Assembly (NCBI RefSeq): GCF_027530345.1
Contig: NZ_JAPZQK010000001.1
Span: 1 to 39,075, forward strand
Source: Silanimonas sp.
GTDB lineage: Bacteria > Pseudomonadota > Gammaproteobacteria > Xanthomonadales > Xanthomonadaceae
Direction of reading: 5' to 3'
Length of the DNA: 39,075 nucleotides
Of this stretch, positions 28,175 through 36,692 are shown one piece after another (within the stretch, counting starts at the first letter, position 1; every line of letters begins with the position of its first letter). Made by a program: the position numbers and the translations under genes. Below the pieces are notes generated by a model. The model saw only the letters and a list, made by a program, of their open reading frames with translations, had not been told where the DNA came from and made no database searches.

Positions 28175-28810
28175 TCAGCGGTGCGCCAGCAGCGCGAGCA
28201 CCTCGTCGTCGTCCACTTGCGGGAAGCGGAGGTAGTGCAGCCCGACGGCTTCGAAGGGCGAGGGCGTGGCGAGGCACACGACCGCGTCGGCGTGTCGTGC
28301 CACGGCCGCGAGGCTGTCGCGCGCGGCCACCGGCACTGCGCAGACCAGATGTGCAGGCTTGCCGGCACGGACCGCTTGCAGGGCCGCGGCCATGGTGGCT
28401 CCGGTGGCAAGCCCATCATCGACAACGATCACCGTGCGGCCGGCGACGGGCGCAGGCGGGCGGCCATGCCCGTAGCGTTCCCGACGCTGCCGGATCCGCG
28501 CCAGCTCGGCCGCGGCACGCTCCTCGATGTAGGCCTCGCCGGCCCCGCTCTGGGCGGCATGTCGCTGCAGGTGCACATGGCCTTGTTCGTCCACGGCGCC
28601 GATCGCGAATTCCGGGTTGCCGGGCGCGCCGATCTTGCGGACCAGCACGACGTCGAGGTCGGCATCGAGTCGGTCCGCGACGACGCGGCCGACGGGCACG
28701 CCGCCGCGCGGGATGGCCAGCACCAGGGCTTCCTTCCCGGCGAGGGGCGCCAAGGCGGCGGCGAGGGCGTGTCCGGCCGACTCGCGGTCGAGGAAGGGCA
28801 GCGCGTTCAT
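28175..28810 (-). CDS. Phosphoribosyltransferase-domain protein
   Basis: A 211-residue protein of the PRTase fold. The N-terminal part has LVLAIPRGGVPVGRVVADRL and VVLVRKIGAPGNPEFAIGAV, features of the PRT family found in stress clusters. The PRPP-binding loop is VIVVDDGLATGATM (Asp131, Asp132 and the TGAT loop). The base or substrate is not evident; relatives are often annotated only as putative PRTases, and the DosR-regulated Rv0571c of Mycobacterium belongs to this group. The ATG at 28810 has GAGG 8 nt upstream and is favoured over longer in-frame starts that would overlap the divergent control region. It is convergent with the P-type ATPase gene, with 10 nt between stops. Confidence 0.85.
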   Translation of the reverse strand: MNALPFLDRESAGHALAAALAPLAGKEALVLAIPRGGVPVGRVVADRLDADLDVVLVRKIGAPGNPEFAIGAVDEQGHVHLQRHAAQSGAGEAYIEERAAAELARIRQRRERYGHGRPPAPVAGRTVIVVDDGLATGATMAAALQAVRAGKPAHLVCAVPVAARDSLAAVARHADAVVCLATPSPFEAVGLHYLRFPQVDDDEVLALLAHR

Positions 28811-28871
28811 GTCGGGCCTCGTGCACGGCAAGGGACGACCGTCGTTGTCCGACGGCGGGATCACGGGCGGC

Positions 28872-28885
28872 TTGATCCGGGTCAA
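28872..28885. promoter_or_regulatory. FNR/Anr-type binding site in a divergent control region
   Basis: TTGATCCGGGTCAA matches the palindrome TTGAT-N4-ATCAA at nine of ten fixed positions. It lies between the phosphoribosyltransferase (minus) and host-attachment (plus) genes, 61 nt and 61 nt from their start codons. Centred about 41 bp before a start site near 28920, it would be a class II activating site for the plus-strand genes; the same distance leftward also leaves room for a start site ahead of the minus-strand gene. FNR-type regulators act when oxygen is low. The regulator gene is not in the window. Confidence 0.6.
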
Positions 28886-28946
28886 GCGCGAGGGCGCTTT
28901 TCGGACGTGGAATGTCGTCCTGTCAACATTGTCCGCGGGGTGTTCC

Positions 28947-29396
28947 ATGGCTGCGACTTGGGTGGTTGTCGCCGACCGGGCCAAGGCCCGGTTCTTCGCC
29001 TTCGATCCGAGCGATACGCAGGCGGGATTCCTCGAGATCGTGGATTTCCCGAATCCGGACGGCCGCCTGTCGGCTTGGGAACTGGGCGAGGAGCGATCGC
29101 CGAGCACCCATGACCGCATGGGGCATGGCCGGCATGCCATCGAGCCGCACACGACTCCCGAGGACAAGGTGGCCCACCGCTTCGCCGCCGCGCTCGCCGA
29201 TGCGCTGGAGCGCGGCCGCGTTGAGCACCGCTACGACGGGCTCGTGCTCGTCGCACCGCCGCGCTTTCTGGGCCAGCTGAAGGGGGCGCTCGGCGCGCAA
29301 GTCCTGCGCCACGTGGTGGCGGAGGTCGACAAGGAGCTGTGCAACGCATCGCCCGTCGCCATCCGGCAGGCGATCCCGCCGATCTCCCCCCCTTGA
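28947..29396 (+). CDS. Host-attachment family protein (baeRF-like)
   Basis: A 149-residue protein beginning MAATWVVVADRAKARFF, the signature of the 'protein required for attachment to host cells' family. It contains GRLSAWELGEERSPSTHD and ends with a conserved VLVAPPRFLGQLKGAL...VAEVDKEL block. As I recall, sequence studies place this family near archaeo-eukaryotic release-factor domains (baeRF), implying a ribosome-linked stress role rather than attachment. It lies just downstream of the FNR-like site and 11 nt ahead of the nitroreductase gene, so the two probably share a transcript. Confidence 0.85.
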   Translation: MAATWVVVADRAKARFFAFDPSDTQAGFLEIVDFPNPDGRLSAWELGEERSPSTHDRMGHGRHAIEPHTTPEDKVAHRFAAALADALERGRVEHRYDGLVLVAPPRFLGQLKGALGAQVLRHVVAEVDKELCNASPVAIRQAIPPISPP

Positions 29397-29407
29397 GGGC
29401 GCGCTCC

Positions 29408-30379
29408 GTGGCCGACCGCGGTCCTCCTCCCATGGACACGCTCCGCGATCTGGTCGCGCTGGCCGTGTACGCACCCTCGAGCCACAACACCCAGCCATGG
29501 CGGTTCCGGTTGGCACCCCCGTCGATCGAGCTTCGGGCGGATCGCACCCGCGCGCTGCCGGTGAACGACCCCTTCGACCGGGAGCTGGTCATCAGTTGCG
29601 GGGCGGCCCTGATGGCCCTGCGGGTCGCGGCGGCGGCGAAGGGCCTCTCGGCAGACGTCCGGCTCCTGCCGGACACCACGGACCACGACGTCCTCGCACG
29701 GGTGGTCGTCGGCCGTGGCGCGGTCGAGCCGGGGCTGGCGGATCTCGCTCCGCACCTCCTCGCGCGACGAACCTATCGCAAGGCCTTTGATCCCCGGCCC
29801 GTGACCGACGAGGCGATGTCGGCCCTGCGGTCTGCAGCCGCACTCGAGGGCGGCGACCTGCGGGTGCTCGATGGCGACCTGCGGGGGCTGGCCGGCGGAC
29901 TGGTCGACGAAGGCGACCACCTCTTGTGGAACGATCCGCGCTGGCGTCGCGAGCTGGCGATGTGGATGCACGCGACCCGCGAGGGGGATGGCCTCGCCGT
30001 CCCCGCCCTCGCGGCGCCGATCGCGCAGGCCATCGTGCGCACTTTCGACATGGGCGATGGCGTGGCGGCGAAGGACCAGCAACTGCTCCTCGCATCGCCG
30101 GCATTGACCGTGCTGGCCACCGCGGAGGACGACCCGCGCGCCTGGCTGCATGCCGGACAAGCGCTGCAGCGGGCCCTGCTCGAGGGCTGCCGCCGGGGCC
30201 TGCAGGCGTCTTACCTCAACCAGCCCATCGAGGTGCCGGCCCTGCGTCAACGCCTTCGGGAGGCGCTCGACACGACCGACCATCCGCAGCTGCTGCTGCG
30301 CTGGGGCCATCCGGTCGAGCCCGTGGCCCCGACGCCCCGGCGCCCGGTCGACGCAGTGATCGAATCCGCCGCGGACTGA
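29408..30379 (+). CDS. Acg-type nitroreductase family protein
   Basis: A protein of about 323 residues of the FMN-binding nitroreductase superfamily. APSSHNTQPWRF near the start is the FMN-contact motif of the family, and RRTYRKAFDPRPV and a C-terminal HPQLLLRWGHP complete the Acg-like pattern. In mycobacterial Acg proteins FMN is bound but shielded, suggesting flavin storage more than catalysis. I place the start at GTG 29408 because GAGGG lies about 8 nt upstream; the ATG at 29432 has none. It follows the host-attachment gene by 11 nt. Confidence 0.87.
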   Translation: MADRGPPPMDTLRDLVALAVYAPSSHNTQPWRFRLAPPSIELRADRTRALPVNDPFDRELVISCGAALMALRVAAAAKGLSADVRLLPDTTDHDVLARVVVGRGAVEPGLADLAPHLLARRTYRKAFDPRPVTDEAMSALRSAAALEGGDLRVLDGDLRGLAGGLVDEGDHLLWNDPRWRRELAMWMHATREGDGLAVPALAAPIAQAIVRTFDMGDGVAAKDQQLLLASPALTVLATAEDDPRAWLHAGQALQRALLEGCRRGLQASYLNQPIEVPALRQRLREALDTTDHPQLLLRWGHPVEPVAPTPRRPVDAVIESAAD

Positions 30380-30446
30380 GGAAGGCCATGGGCATCGGTG
30401 CCATGCTGGCCCCATGGGCGCGAGTGTTGCGGTAGACGGGGCGGGG

Positions 30447-31223
30447 ATGGACGAGGAGTCGGGTATGCCGGAGTCCGAAGCGCCGCGCACGGGCGGTGAA
30501 CACGAGGTCCCCTCGCCCGCGCCAGCGGCGCTCAGCGTCCGCGGCCTCCGACGGGTCTTCGGCAGCGGGCCTGCGGCCGTCCACGCCCTGCGGGGCGTGG
30601 ACCTCGAGCTGGCGCAGGGCGAGATCGTGGTTCTGCTGGGCCCATCCGGCTCCGGGAAGTCGACGCTGCTCAACCTCCTCGGCGGCCTCGACCGCCCCAC
30701 CGGCGGCGACGTCGTCTTCGACGGCCGCTCGCTCGCGGCGATGGACGACCGGGCGCTGACCGCGTATCGCCGCGACGCGGTCGGCTTCATCTTCCAGTTC
30801 TACAACCTCATCCCCAGCCTCACGGCCGAGGAGAACGTGCAACTGGCCACCGACATCGCCGTCGATCCGATGCCACCGGCGGAGGCGCTGGCCCTCGTCG
30901 GCCTCGCGCACCGCTCGAAGCATTTTCCCTCCGAGCTGTCGGGCGGTGAACAGCAGCGCGTCGCCATTGCGCGTGCCATCGCCAAGCGGCCGCGCATCCT
31001 GCTTTGCGACGAGCCCACCGGGGCGCTCGACCTGCGCACCGGCATCACCACGCTGGAGGCGCTCGTCGAGGCGAACCGGTCCACCGGTACCCTGCTGATG
31101 ATGGTGACGCACAACGCCGACATTGCACGCCTCGCGGATCGCGTCATCCACTTCGCCGACGGTGGCATCCGCGACATCGCCTGCAACGCGTCGCGCATCG
31201 CGCCCTCCGAGCTGCGCTGGTGA
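30447..31223 (+). CDS. ABC transporter ATP-binding protein (LolD/MacB type)
   Basis: A 258-residue ATPase that powers the adjacent FtsX-type permease. Visible are Walker A GPSGSGKSTLLN, the Q-loop region FIFQFYNLIPSLTAEENV, signature LSGGEQQRVAIARA, Walker B ILLCDEPTGALD and the H-loop MVTHNADIA. The FQFYNLIPSLTA segment and the domain size match the LolD/MacB/DevA class that couples to periplasmic shear-type permeases. A proline-rich N-terminal tail of about 25 residues is unusual. GGGG directly precedes the ATG at 30447; an ATG at 30414 would add 11 residues. It overlaps the permease by 4 nt (GTGA). Confidence 0.92.
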   Translation: MDEESGMPESEAPRTGGEHEVPSPAPAALSVRGLRRVFGSGPAAVHALRGVDLELAQGEIVVLLGPSGSGKSTLLNLLGGLDRPTGGDVVFDGRSLAAMDDRALTAYRRDAVGFIFQFYNLIPSLTAEENVQLATDIAVDPMPPAEALALVGLAHRSKHFPSELSGGEQQRVAIARAIAKRPRILLCDEPTGALDLRTGITTLEALVEANRSTGTLLMMVTHNADIARLADRVIHFADGGIRDIACNASRIAPSELRW

Positions 31224-33592
31224 TCCTGACGCCGCCGCTGTGGCGCAAGCTCTGGCGTGACGTCTGGCGCACGCGGGCGCAGGGCGCCACGGTGGTGGTG
31301 GTGCTGTCGATCGGGATCGGCCTCATGGTGGCGTCGCTCGGTGTCCGCCAGTCCCTGGTCGATGCCCGGGACCGCTACTACGCGACGAACCGCTTGGCCG
31401 ACCTGCAGGTGATCCTCGTCCGCGCCCCGAGGCACCTCGTTCCCCGCGTCGAGGCCCTGCCCGGCGTCCAGCGTGCCTCCGCGAGGGTGGTGGCCGGTGC
31501 GATCATCGAGCTGGGCATCGACCAGCCACCGGTCAGCGCGCGGGTCGTGTCGCTGGAACCCGGCGACGACGAACCCGTGAACCTCCCATGGCTCGTGGCC
31601 GGACGCTGGCCGGCCCCGGGCCGTGGTGACGAAGTGTTGGTCAACGAGGCCTTCGCCACGGCCAGTGGCCTCGCGCCCGGAGCCCGGCTGCCGCTGCTGC
31701 TGCGCGGGCGGCGCGCCGACCTCCACGTCGTCGGAATCGCCAATTCGCCCGAGTTCGTCTTCGTCAGCCCGCCGGGCGAGTTGTTTCCCCAACCCGACCG
31801 GTTCGCCGTGCTGTGGATGCCCCGGCGCGCCCTCGAACAGGCCGCGCAGATGGCCGGCGCATTCAACGATCTGGTGCTTCGCCTCGCGCCCGGGCATCCG
31901 TCCGCCCCGGTGGCGCAGGCGCTCGACGCGCTGCTGGCGAGGTACGGGGCACTCCGGGCGCAGGGACGTGACCGCATCCCGTCCGCGCGCTTCCTCGACC
32001 AGGAGGTCGAGCAACTGGCGACGATGGCGATGGTCTTGCCGCCGATCTTCCTGGCGGTCGGCGCGTTCCTGCTGGCGATCATCCTCGGCCGGCTGATCGA
32101 GGCCGAACGCGCCAACATCGGACTGATGAAGGCCTTCGGCTACCACGCCCTCGAGGTCGGCTGGAGCTATGCGGGCTTTCCCTTGGTACTCGTGCTGCTC
32201 GGCGTCCTGGGCGGCCTGGCCCTCGGCAGCGCGATCGGGCAGTTCATGTCGGGGCTTTACCTTGAGGTGTACCGGCTGCCGGCGTTGCCGTTCCGGCACG
32301 ATGGCCCGGCCATCGCGCTGTCGATCGGCGTCGCATGCCTCGCGGCACTGGTCGGCACGGCCTCGGCGCTGCGGCGCGTGGTCACCCTGCCCCCGGCGCA
32401 GGCGCTCGCCCCGCCGCCGCCGCCGCGCTACCGGGCGGGTGCCGCCGGCTTCGAGGCCCTGTACCGGCGCCTGGAGGTGCCGGCGCGCATCGTGCTCCGG
32501 CGACTGACCGGGGCCCCGCGCCGGTCGCTCACCACGGTGCTGGGCCTCGCCTGCGCCGTGGTACTGCTCGTCGTGTCCAGCCGCCTGCCGCTCGCGATCG
32601 ATCGCCTGCTGTCGCTGACCTTCTCGGAGTCGAAACGCCAGGACGTGGCGCTCACGCTCATCGAGCCGCAGGGCCGCGCGGACGTGCTGGCCCTGTCGCG
32701 CTTGCCCGGCGTGGTCGCCGTCGAGGGCTTCCGCTACGCCAGCGTCGTCTTCGCCGCGAACGGCCGCACCGTCGAGGAAGTGCTCACCGGCCTGCCCGCG
32801 GGGGGGCGCCTCGAGCGGCTCGTGGACGTGCACGGCGTGCCGCGCGCACTGCGCGAGGACGGCCTCGTCGTCACCGCCGGGCTCGCGCGTGCCCTCGGGG
32901 TGGGGCCGGGCGACCGCATCGGCGTCCGTTTCAGCGAGGGCCTGCGTCGTTCGGTCGACCTTTCCGTGGTCGAGGTCGTCACCGTGACGAGCGGGATGGG
33001 GGCCTACCTCGAGCTGGGCGCCCTGCAGCGGCTGGCCGGCGAGCCGGGCCGGGTGTCGGGCGTCAATGCGCACCTCGATGCGCGCGAGCGGCTGTCATTC
33101 AACGCTGCCGTCAACCGCACGCCGTCCCTCGCGGGCGTGTCCTACGTCGGACTCGCCGAAGCCTCGATGCGGCGCATCTTCGACGAGGGCGCGGGCACGA
33201 TGGACGCCCTGTTCGCCGCGTTCTCGATCCTGATGGCGGCCGGTATCGCCTATGCCACCGCCTCCGTGACGCTGGCCGAGCAGCGGCGCGACCTCGCCAC
33301 CCTCAAGGTCATCGGGTTCTCGCCGCGCGAGGTCGCCGCCCTGCTGGTGGCCGAGGTGCTGTTGCTGGTCGCGTTCGCGGTGCCGCTTGGCATCTGGCTC
33401 GGGCAGCATGCCGCGACGGCCTTCCTCGCGGCGATGGCCACCGATCTCTTCACCTTCCCCGAGATCCGCGACCGCGCCGCCGACGCCCGGGCCGCCATGA
33501 TCGTGGTGGCCTCGGTGCTCGCGGCCCTGCTGCTGGTCGGCCGGGACATCGATCGCATCAACCTCGTCGAATCCCTGAAATCCCGGGAGTGA
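31220..33592 (+). CDS. ABC transporter permease with two FtsX/MacB domains
   Basis: A 790-residue membrane protein starting at GTG, coupled to the ATPase. It holds two FtsX modules: the first TM is VVVVLSIGIGLMVASLGV, followed by a large periplasmic domain and TMs around VLPPIFLAVGAFLLAIILGRLIEAERANIG. The second module starts at RRSLTTVLGLACAVVLLVV and ends with ASVTLAEQRRDLATLKVIGFSPREVAALL and two further TMs. The E-(R/A)-x-x-x-x-L-x-K-x-(F/I)-G coupling helix occurs in both modules. With the downstream adaptor this forms a MacB-like mechanotransmission exporter, but one chain carries both halves. Substrate unknown. Confidence 0.9.
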   Translation: MILTPPLWRKLWRDVWRTRAQGATVVVVLSIGIGLMVASLGVRQSLVDARDRYYATNRLADLQVILVRAPRHLVPRVEALPGVQRASARVVAGAIIELGIDQPPVSARVVSLEPGDDEPVNLPWLVAGRWPAPGRGDEVLVNEAFATASGLAPGARLPLLLRGRRADLHVVGIANSPEFVFVSPPGELFPQPDRFAVLWMPRRALEQAAQMAGAFNDLVLRLAPGHPSAPVAQALDALLARYGALRAQGRDRIPSARFLDQEVEQLATMAMVLPPIFLAVGAFLLAIILGRLIEAERANIGLMKAFGYHALEVGWSYAGFPLVLVLLGVLGGLALGSAIGQFMSGLYLEVYRLPALPFRHDGPAIALSIGVACLAALVGTASALRRVVTLPPAQALAPPPPPRYRAGAAGFEALYRRLEVPARIVLRRLTGAPRRSLTTVLGLACAVVLLVVSSRLPLAIDRLLSLTFSESKRQDVALTLIEPQGRADVLALSRLPGVVAVEGFRYASVVFAANGRTVEEVLTGLPAGGRLERLVDVHGVPRALREDGLVVTAGLARALGVGPGDRIGVRFSEGLRRSVDLSVVEVVTVTSGMGAYLELGALQRLAGEPGRVSGVNAHLDARERLSFNAAVNRTPSLAGVSYVGLAEASMRRIFDEGAGTMDALFAAFSILMAAGIAYATASVTLAEQRRDLATLKVIGFSPREVAALLVAEVLLLVAFAVPLGIWLGQHAATAFLAAMATDLFTFPEIRDRAADARAAMIVVASVLAALLLVGRDIDRINLVESLKSRE

Positions 33593-33595
33593 CCC

Positions 33596-34738
33596 GTGCC
33601 GAACCCCCTCCGCCAACGAACCCGGCGCCTCGTCCTCGCGGGCGGCGCCGTCACGTCGCTGCTGGTCGCGTGGTGGCTCTGGCCCCGCGCCCTGCCGGTT
33701 GATGCCGTGACCGTGCAGCGTGGCGACCTCGCCAGCAGCGTCGTGGATCTGGGCGAGACCCGCGTGCGCGAGCCCTACATCCTCGCCTCGCCCGTCCAGG
33801 GCCGCGTCCGCCGCATCACGTTGGAGGAGGGCGATGCGGTGGCCCGCGACGCCGTGCTGGCGTGGATCGACCCGGCCCGCAGCGCGCCGCTCGACGAGCG
33901 CACGCGCGCCAGCCTCGGGGCGGCCTTGCAGCAGGCGCGGGCCGCCCGCGACCGAGCCGGCGCCCACGTGCAGTTGGCCGAGGACGAGGCCGCGCGGACG
34001 GCGCGCCTGTGGTCGCAGAAGCTCGTGTCCGAGCAGGTGTATCGCGCCACGCAGAGCAAGCGGCGCGAGGCGTTGGCTGAGCGGTCCGAGGCGGAGGCGG
34101 GCGTCGCGCGGATCGAAGCCGAGCTCGCCGGATCGCGTGAAGGTACGGGTGGTGCGATCGCCCTGGTTTCTCCGATCGATGGCCGCGTCCTCACGCGCCA
34201 TATCGAGAGTGCCCGGCCGGTCGCCGTCGGCGAGCCCCTTCTCGAGATCGGTCGTCCCGATGAACTCGAGGTCGTGGCGGAGTTCCTCTCGCAGGATGCC
34301 GCGTTGATGCGCGAGGGCGCGCCGGCGTGGATCGAAGGCTGGGGCGGCGAACCGGTGCCCGCCCGCGTGCGACGGATCTCCCCGAGCGGCCGGCTGAAAG
34401 TCTCGGCCCTCGGGGTCGAGGAGCGACGCGTCGACGTCTGGCTGGATCCCGCCGAACCGATGCCCGGCGCGGGGCACGGCTTCCAGGTCGAAGCCCGTGT
34501 CGAAATCGCGCGCGTGGAGGACGTGGTGCGCGTGCCGGTGGAAACGCTGGTGCGCGACGGCGAGGGATGGCGCGCGTGGCGCATCGAGTCGGGGCGCCTG
34601 ATCGCCGTGCCCTTGGAGGTGGGCATCACCGACGGCCGCTGGCGCGAGGTGCGCTCTGGACTCGCCGAAGGCGACCTGATCGTCGCGGCACCGAACCGCC
34701 AGCTCGCCGAAGGTCTGCGCGTGTCGCCCCGACCGTGA
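33596..34738 (+). CDS. HlyD-family membrane-fusion protein
   Basis: A 380-residue periplasmic adaptor beginning at GTG with GGGAG 6 nt upstream and 3 nt after the permease stop. One N-terminal TM anchor (LVLAGGAVTSLLVAWWLW) precedes a lipoyl-like half (ASPVQGRVRRITLEEGDAVARD), a coiled-coil hairpin rich in Ala, Arg and Glu (residues about 95-175), the second lipoyl half (VSPIDGRVLTRHIES) and beta-barrel domains. It would link the ABC permease to an outer-membrane channel; no TolC homologue is encoded here, so a shared one is likely. Confidence 0.92.
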   Translation: MPNPLRQRTRRLVLAGGAVTSLLVAWWLWPRALPVDAVTVQRGDLASSVVDLGETRVREPYILASPVQGRVRRITLEEGDAVARDAVLAWIDPARSAPLDERTRASLGAALQQARAARDRAGAHVQLAEDEAARTARLWSQKLVSEQVYRATQSKRREALAERSEAEAGVARIEAELAGSREGTGGAIALVSPIDGRVLTRHIESARPVAVGEPLLEIGRPDELEVVAEFLSQDAALMREGAPAWIEGWGGEPVPARVRRISPSGRLKVSALGVEERRVDVWLDPAEPMPGAGHGFQVEARVEIARVEDVVRVPVETLVRDGEGWRAWRIESGRLIAVPLEVGITDGRWREVRSGLAEGDLIVAAPNRQLAEGLRVSPRP

Positions 34739-34763
34739 GCGCGGGCCGCGAACCCCCGGTCTT

Positions 34764-34780
34764 GCGCCGCCTTGCGGCGC
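34764..34780. terminator. Hairpin between convergent HlyD and serine-hydrolase genes
   Basis: GCGCCGC-CTT-GCGGCGC is a perfect 7-bp stem with a 3-nt loop located midway between two convergent stop codons. There is no T-tract on either side, so efficient intrinsic termination is uncertain; it may serve as a two-way barrier or an RNA end-protecting hairpin. Confidence 0.35.
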
Positions 34781-34807
34781 CCGGGCTCGGGGCATCCGCC
34801 GTCGTGT

Positions 34808-36613
34808 TCAGTCCGTGCACTCTGTTTGGGGCAGCGCGCCGGCGAACCGCCGGATCGGTGTGCTCGAAAGAACCCCGGCGGCGTCGATATCCAAGGTGAC
34901 CCGCTCCCCGTCGTCCGGCCGCAAGGTCATGGTGCCAATCAAAGGCAGAGGGAAGTTGGTCACCGCGCTTCCTGCCGTTCGATTGAAAGGGGTGCCGGCC
35001 ACCGGCCGCCCCATGTCGCCCCGATAGCTGCCGTCGGCTTGGCGCTCGAGCAATGCCACGGACCATCCGGGCGTGCCATCGCCGTCGTAGGTGTATCCGA
35101 CGAGGAACATACGGTGGCCCTGGTGCACCACGTTCACGCCCCAACCTGGGGCATCGGGGTTCCACCACAGCCCGCTGAGGTTGCTCGTTGCGGCCCGCGA
35201 GCCGACGGTGAAGACGCAGGTGGGGGGCTTGGCATCGATCGCGAACGGGACCAGCGCCCGGGTGCGGACCGCCTCCGAACCCATCTGAACGCCGAACTCG
35301 AGGTCACCGTTGCCCAAGAAGCGAAGCCAGGCCGAGCCGAGAACCACCGGGGTGCGCTGGGGCGGCACGGGTGCGGTGCCGGGTACGAAGGGGCTGCCTG
35401 CCCAGCGCACGATGCTGCCGCGGAGCACGCCTTGTGCATCGGGCACCAGGGACTCGATGGAGTACCACTCCGGACTGCCGTCCTCGCCATAGGTCATCCA
35501 CACCGGGAACACTTGTTCACCGACATGCGAAACGGCAAGCGTCCAACCCGGCTCGGTCGGAACCCAGTACAGGGCCGTTTGGTTGCGCGGTGGCACGGGC
35601 GGCAGGAGCCGCGACAGGAAGGCCACGTCATCAAAGCGACCGCCCGCCGACTTCGGCCCGTTCCGCGCGACCACCAGCTGCAGCGAGGGGATCACGTAGA
35701 GCCGTTGCTCGTAGGCACCGGCCGCCATGGCGAAGTCGTCGGGGAGGAACGGAGCCTCGATCAGGCCGAGGATGTGGCGTTCGAACTGCGGTGCCGTCTG
35801 TGCGAGCGAGTCCGGAACCTCGCGATTCAACCACCAGTAAAGCCCATAGGCGGGGTTGGGCGTGGTGCCGGTCAGCACTTGCTCGAGACCTTCCTGCGAG
35901 ATCAGGGTTTGGCCCTTCCAGCGGCCACCGAGCCGCACCATCTCGCCCAGATTGGCCCACTCGCGCGTCCGCACGTAGGCGCCGCCACTGAGCTGGGGGT
36001 TGCCGTCGCTGAAATTCCCGCGCCAGCTCACCTGGATACCCAGCGGGCCGAACAGGCGCCGCTGCATGTAGGCGGTCACTTTCTCGCTGCCGAGTTTGCG
36101 CTGCAACGCAGCGCCGAACACGTTCGGCGCGCTGCCGTAATCGAAGAGCGTGCCCGGTTCCGCGACGGCCTTGGCCTGCAGGAAGCTCTCCCAGGTGCTC
36201 TGTTCCTTCACATCATCGAGCCCGCTCGTCATCGTGAGCAGGTGGCGCCAGGTGATGCGCGAGCGCCGGGGATCGCTGCGCCACTCGGGCACCACCTCGG
36301 CCACCGGATCGTCCAGTTCGTAGGTGCCATCCTCGGCCGCCATGGCCCCGAACAGGCCAGTGAAGCCCTTCGTGCCGCTGGCCAGCAGCACTTGCGTGTT
36401 CGCGTTGCCCCCATTCGCATACGACTCGTGGATCAGGTTGCCGTCGTGGAGGATCACCAGACCCTGGCCACCGGCCGACTCGTGATAGGTGCGCGCGGCG
36501 GCAATCTGCTCGGCGGTCGGGGGCGGGGCGGCCCAGAGCACGCCGGCGGCAAGCGCGCCGATCAGTGACAGCCCGTGGCAGGCCCGCAAGCGGGAGGGGC
36601 GCATGGTGTCCAT
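34808..36613 (-). CDS. Secreted serine hydrolase (class C beta-lactamase fold) with duplicated C-terminal domain
   Basis: A 601-residue exported protein. A signal peptide (LSLIGALAAGVLWAAPPP) is followed by a penicillin-binding/beta-lactamase-like domain with the SxxK nucleophile SGTK (Ser79, Lys82), RHLLTMTSGLDD, and the second motif Y159-G-S in place of Y-x-N. The last 230 residues contain two related modules, one starting TALYWVPTEPGWTLAVSH and one SGLWWNPDAPGWGVNVVH, each continuing with V-x-x-T-Y-x-x-D/E-G-(S/T)-P. Such W-x-P-x-x-x-G-W modules are frequent in secreted proteins of Lysobacterales. The family includes esterases and D-peptidases, so the substrate cannot be fixed. The ATG at 36604 is an alternative start. 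Confidence 0.85.
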   Translation of the reverse strand: MDTMRPSRLRACHGLSLIGALAAGVLWAAPPPTAEQIAAARTYHESAGGQGLVILHDGNLIHESYANGGNANTQVLLASGTKGFTGLFGAMAAEDGTYELDDPVAEVVPEWRSDPRRSRITWRHLLTMTSGLDDVKEQSTWESFLQAKAVAEPGTLFDYGSAPNVFGAALQRKLGSEKVTAYMQRRLFGPLGIQVSWRGNFSDGNPQLSGGAYVRTREWANLGEMVRLGGRWKGQTLISQEGLEQVLTGTTPNPAYGLYWWLNREVPDSLAQTAPQFERHILGLIEAPFLPDDFAMAAGAYEQRLYVIPSLQLVVARNGPKSAGGRFDDVAFLSRLLPPVPPRNQTALYWVPTEPGWTLAVSHVGEQVFPVWMTYGEDGSPEWYSIESLVPDAQGVLRGSIVRWAGSPFVPGTAPVPPQRTPVVLGSAWLRFLGNGDLEFGVQMGSEAVRTRALVPFAIDAKPPTCVFTVGSRAATSNLSGLWWNPDAPGWGVNVVHQGHRMFLVGYTYDGDGTPGWSVALLERQADGSYRGDMGRPVAGTPFNRTAGSAVTNFPLPLIGTMTLRPDDGERVTLDIDAAGVLSSTPIRRFAGALPQTECTD

Positions 36614-36692
36614 GGCGATGCGGTCTCGTCAGACGATGTGGGGTGACGAACGCACGAAAGCACCTTGGGTTGACAGTGGGAGGCTCCGAAGT

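Noticed and set aside
30800-33073. 757-codon minus-strand frame
   Set aside because: Antisense to the ABC ATPase and FtsX permease; stop-poor because of codon bias.
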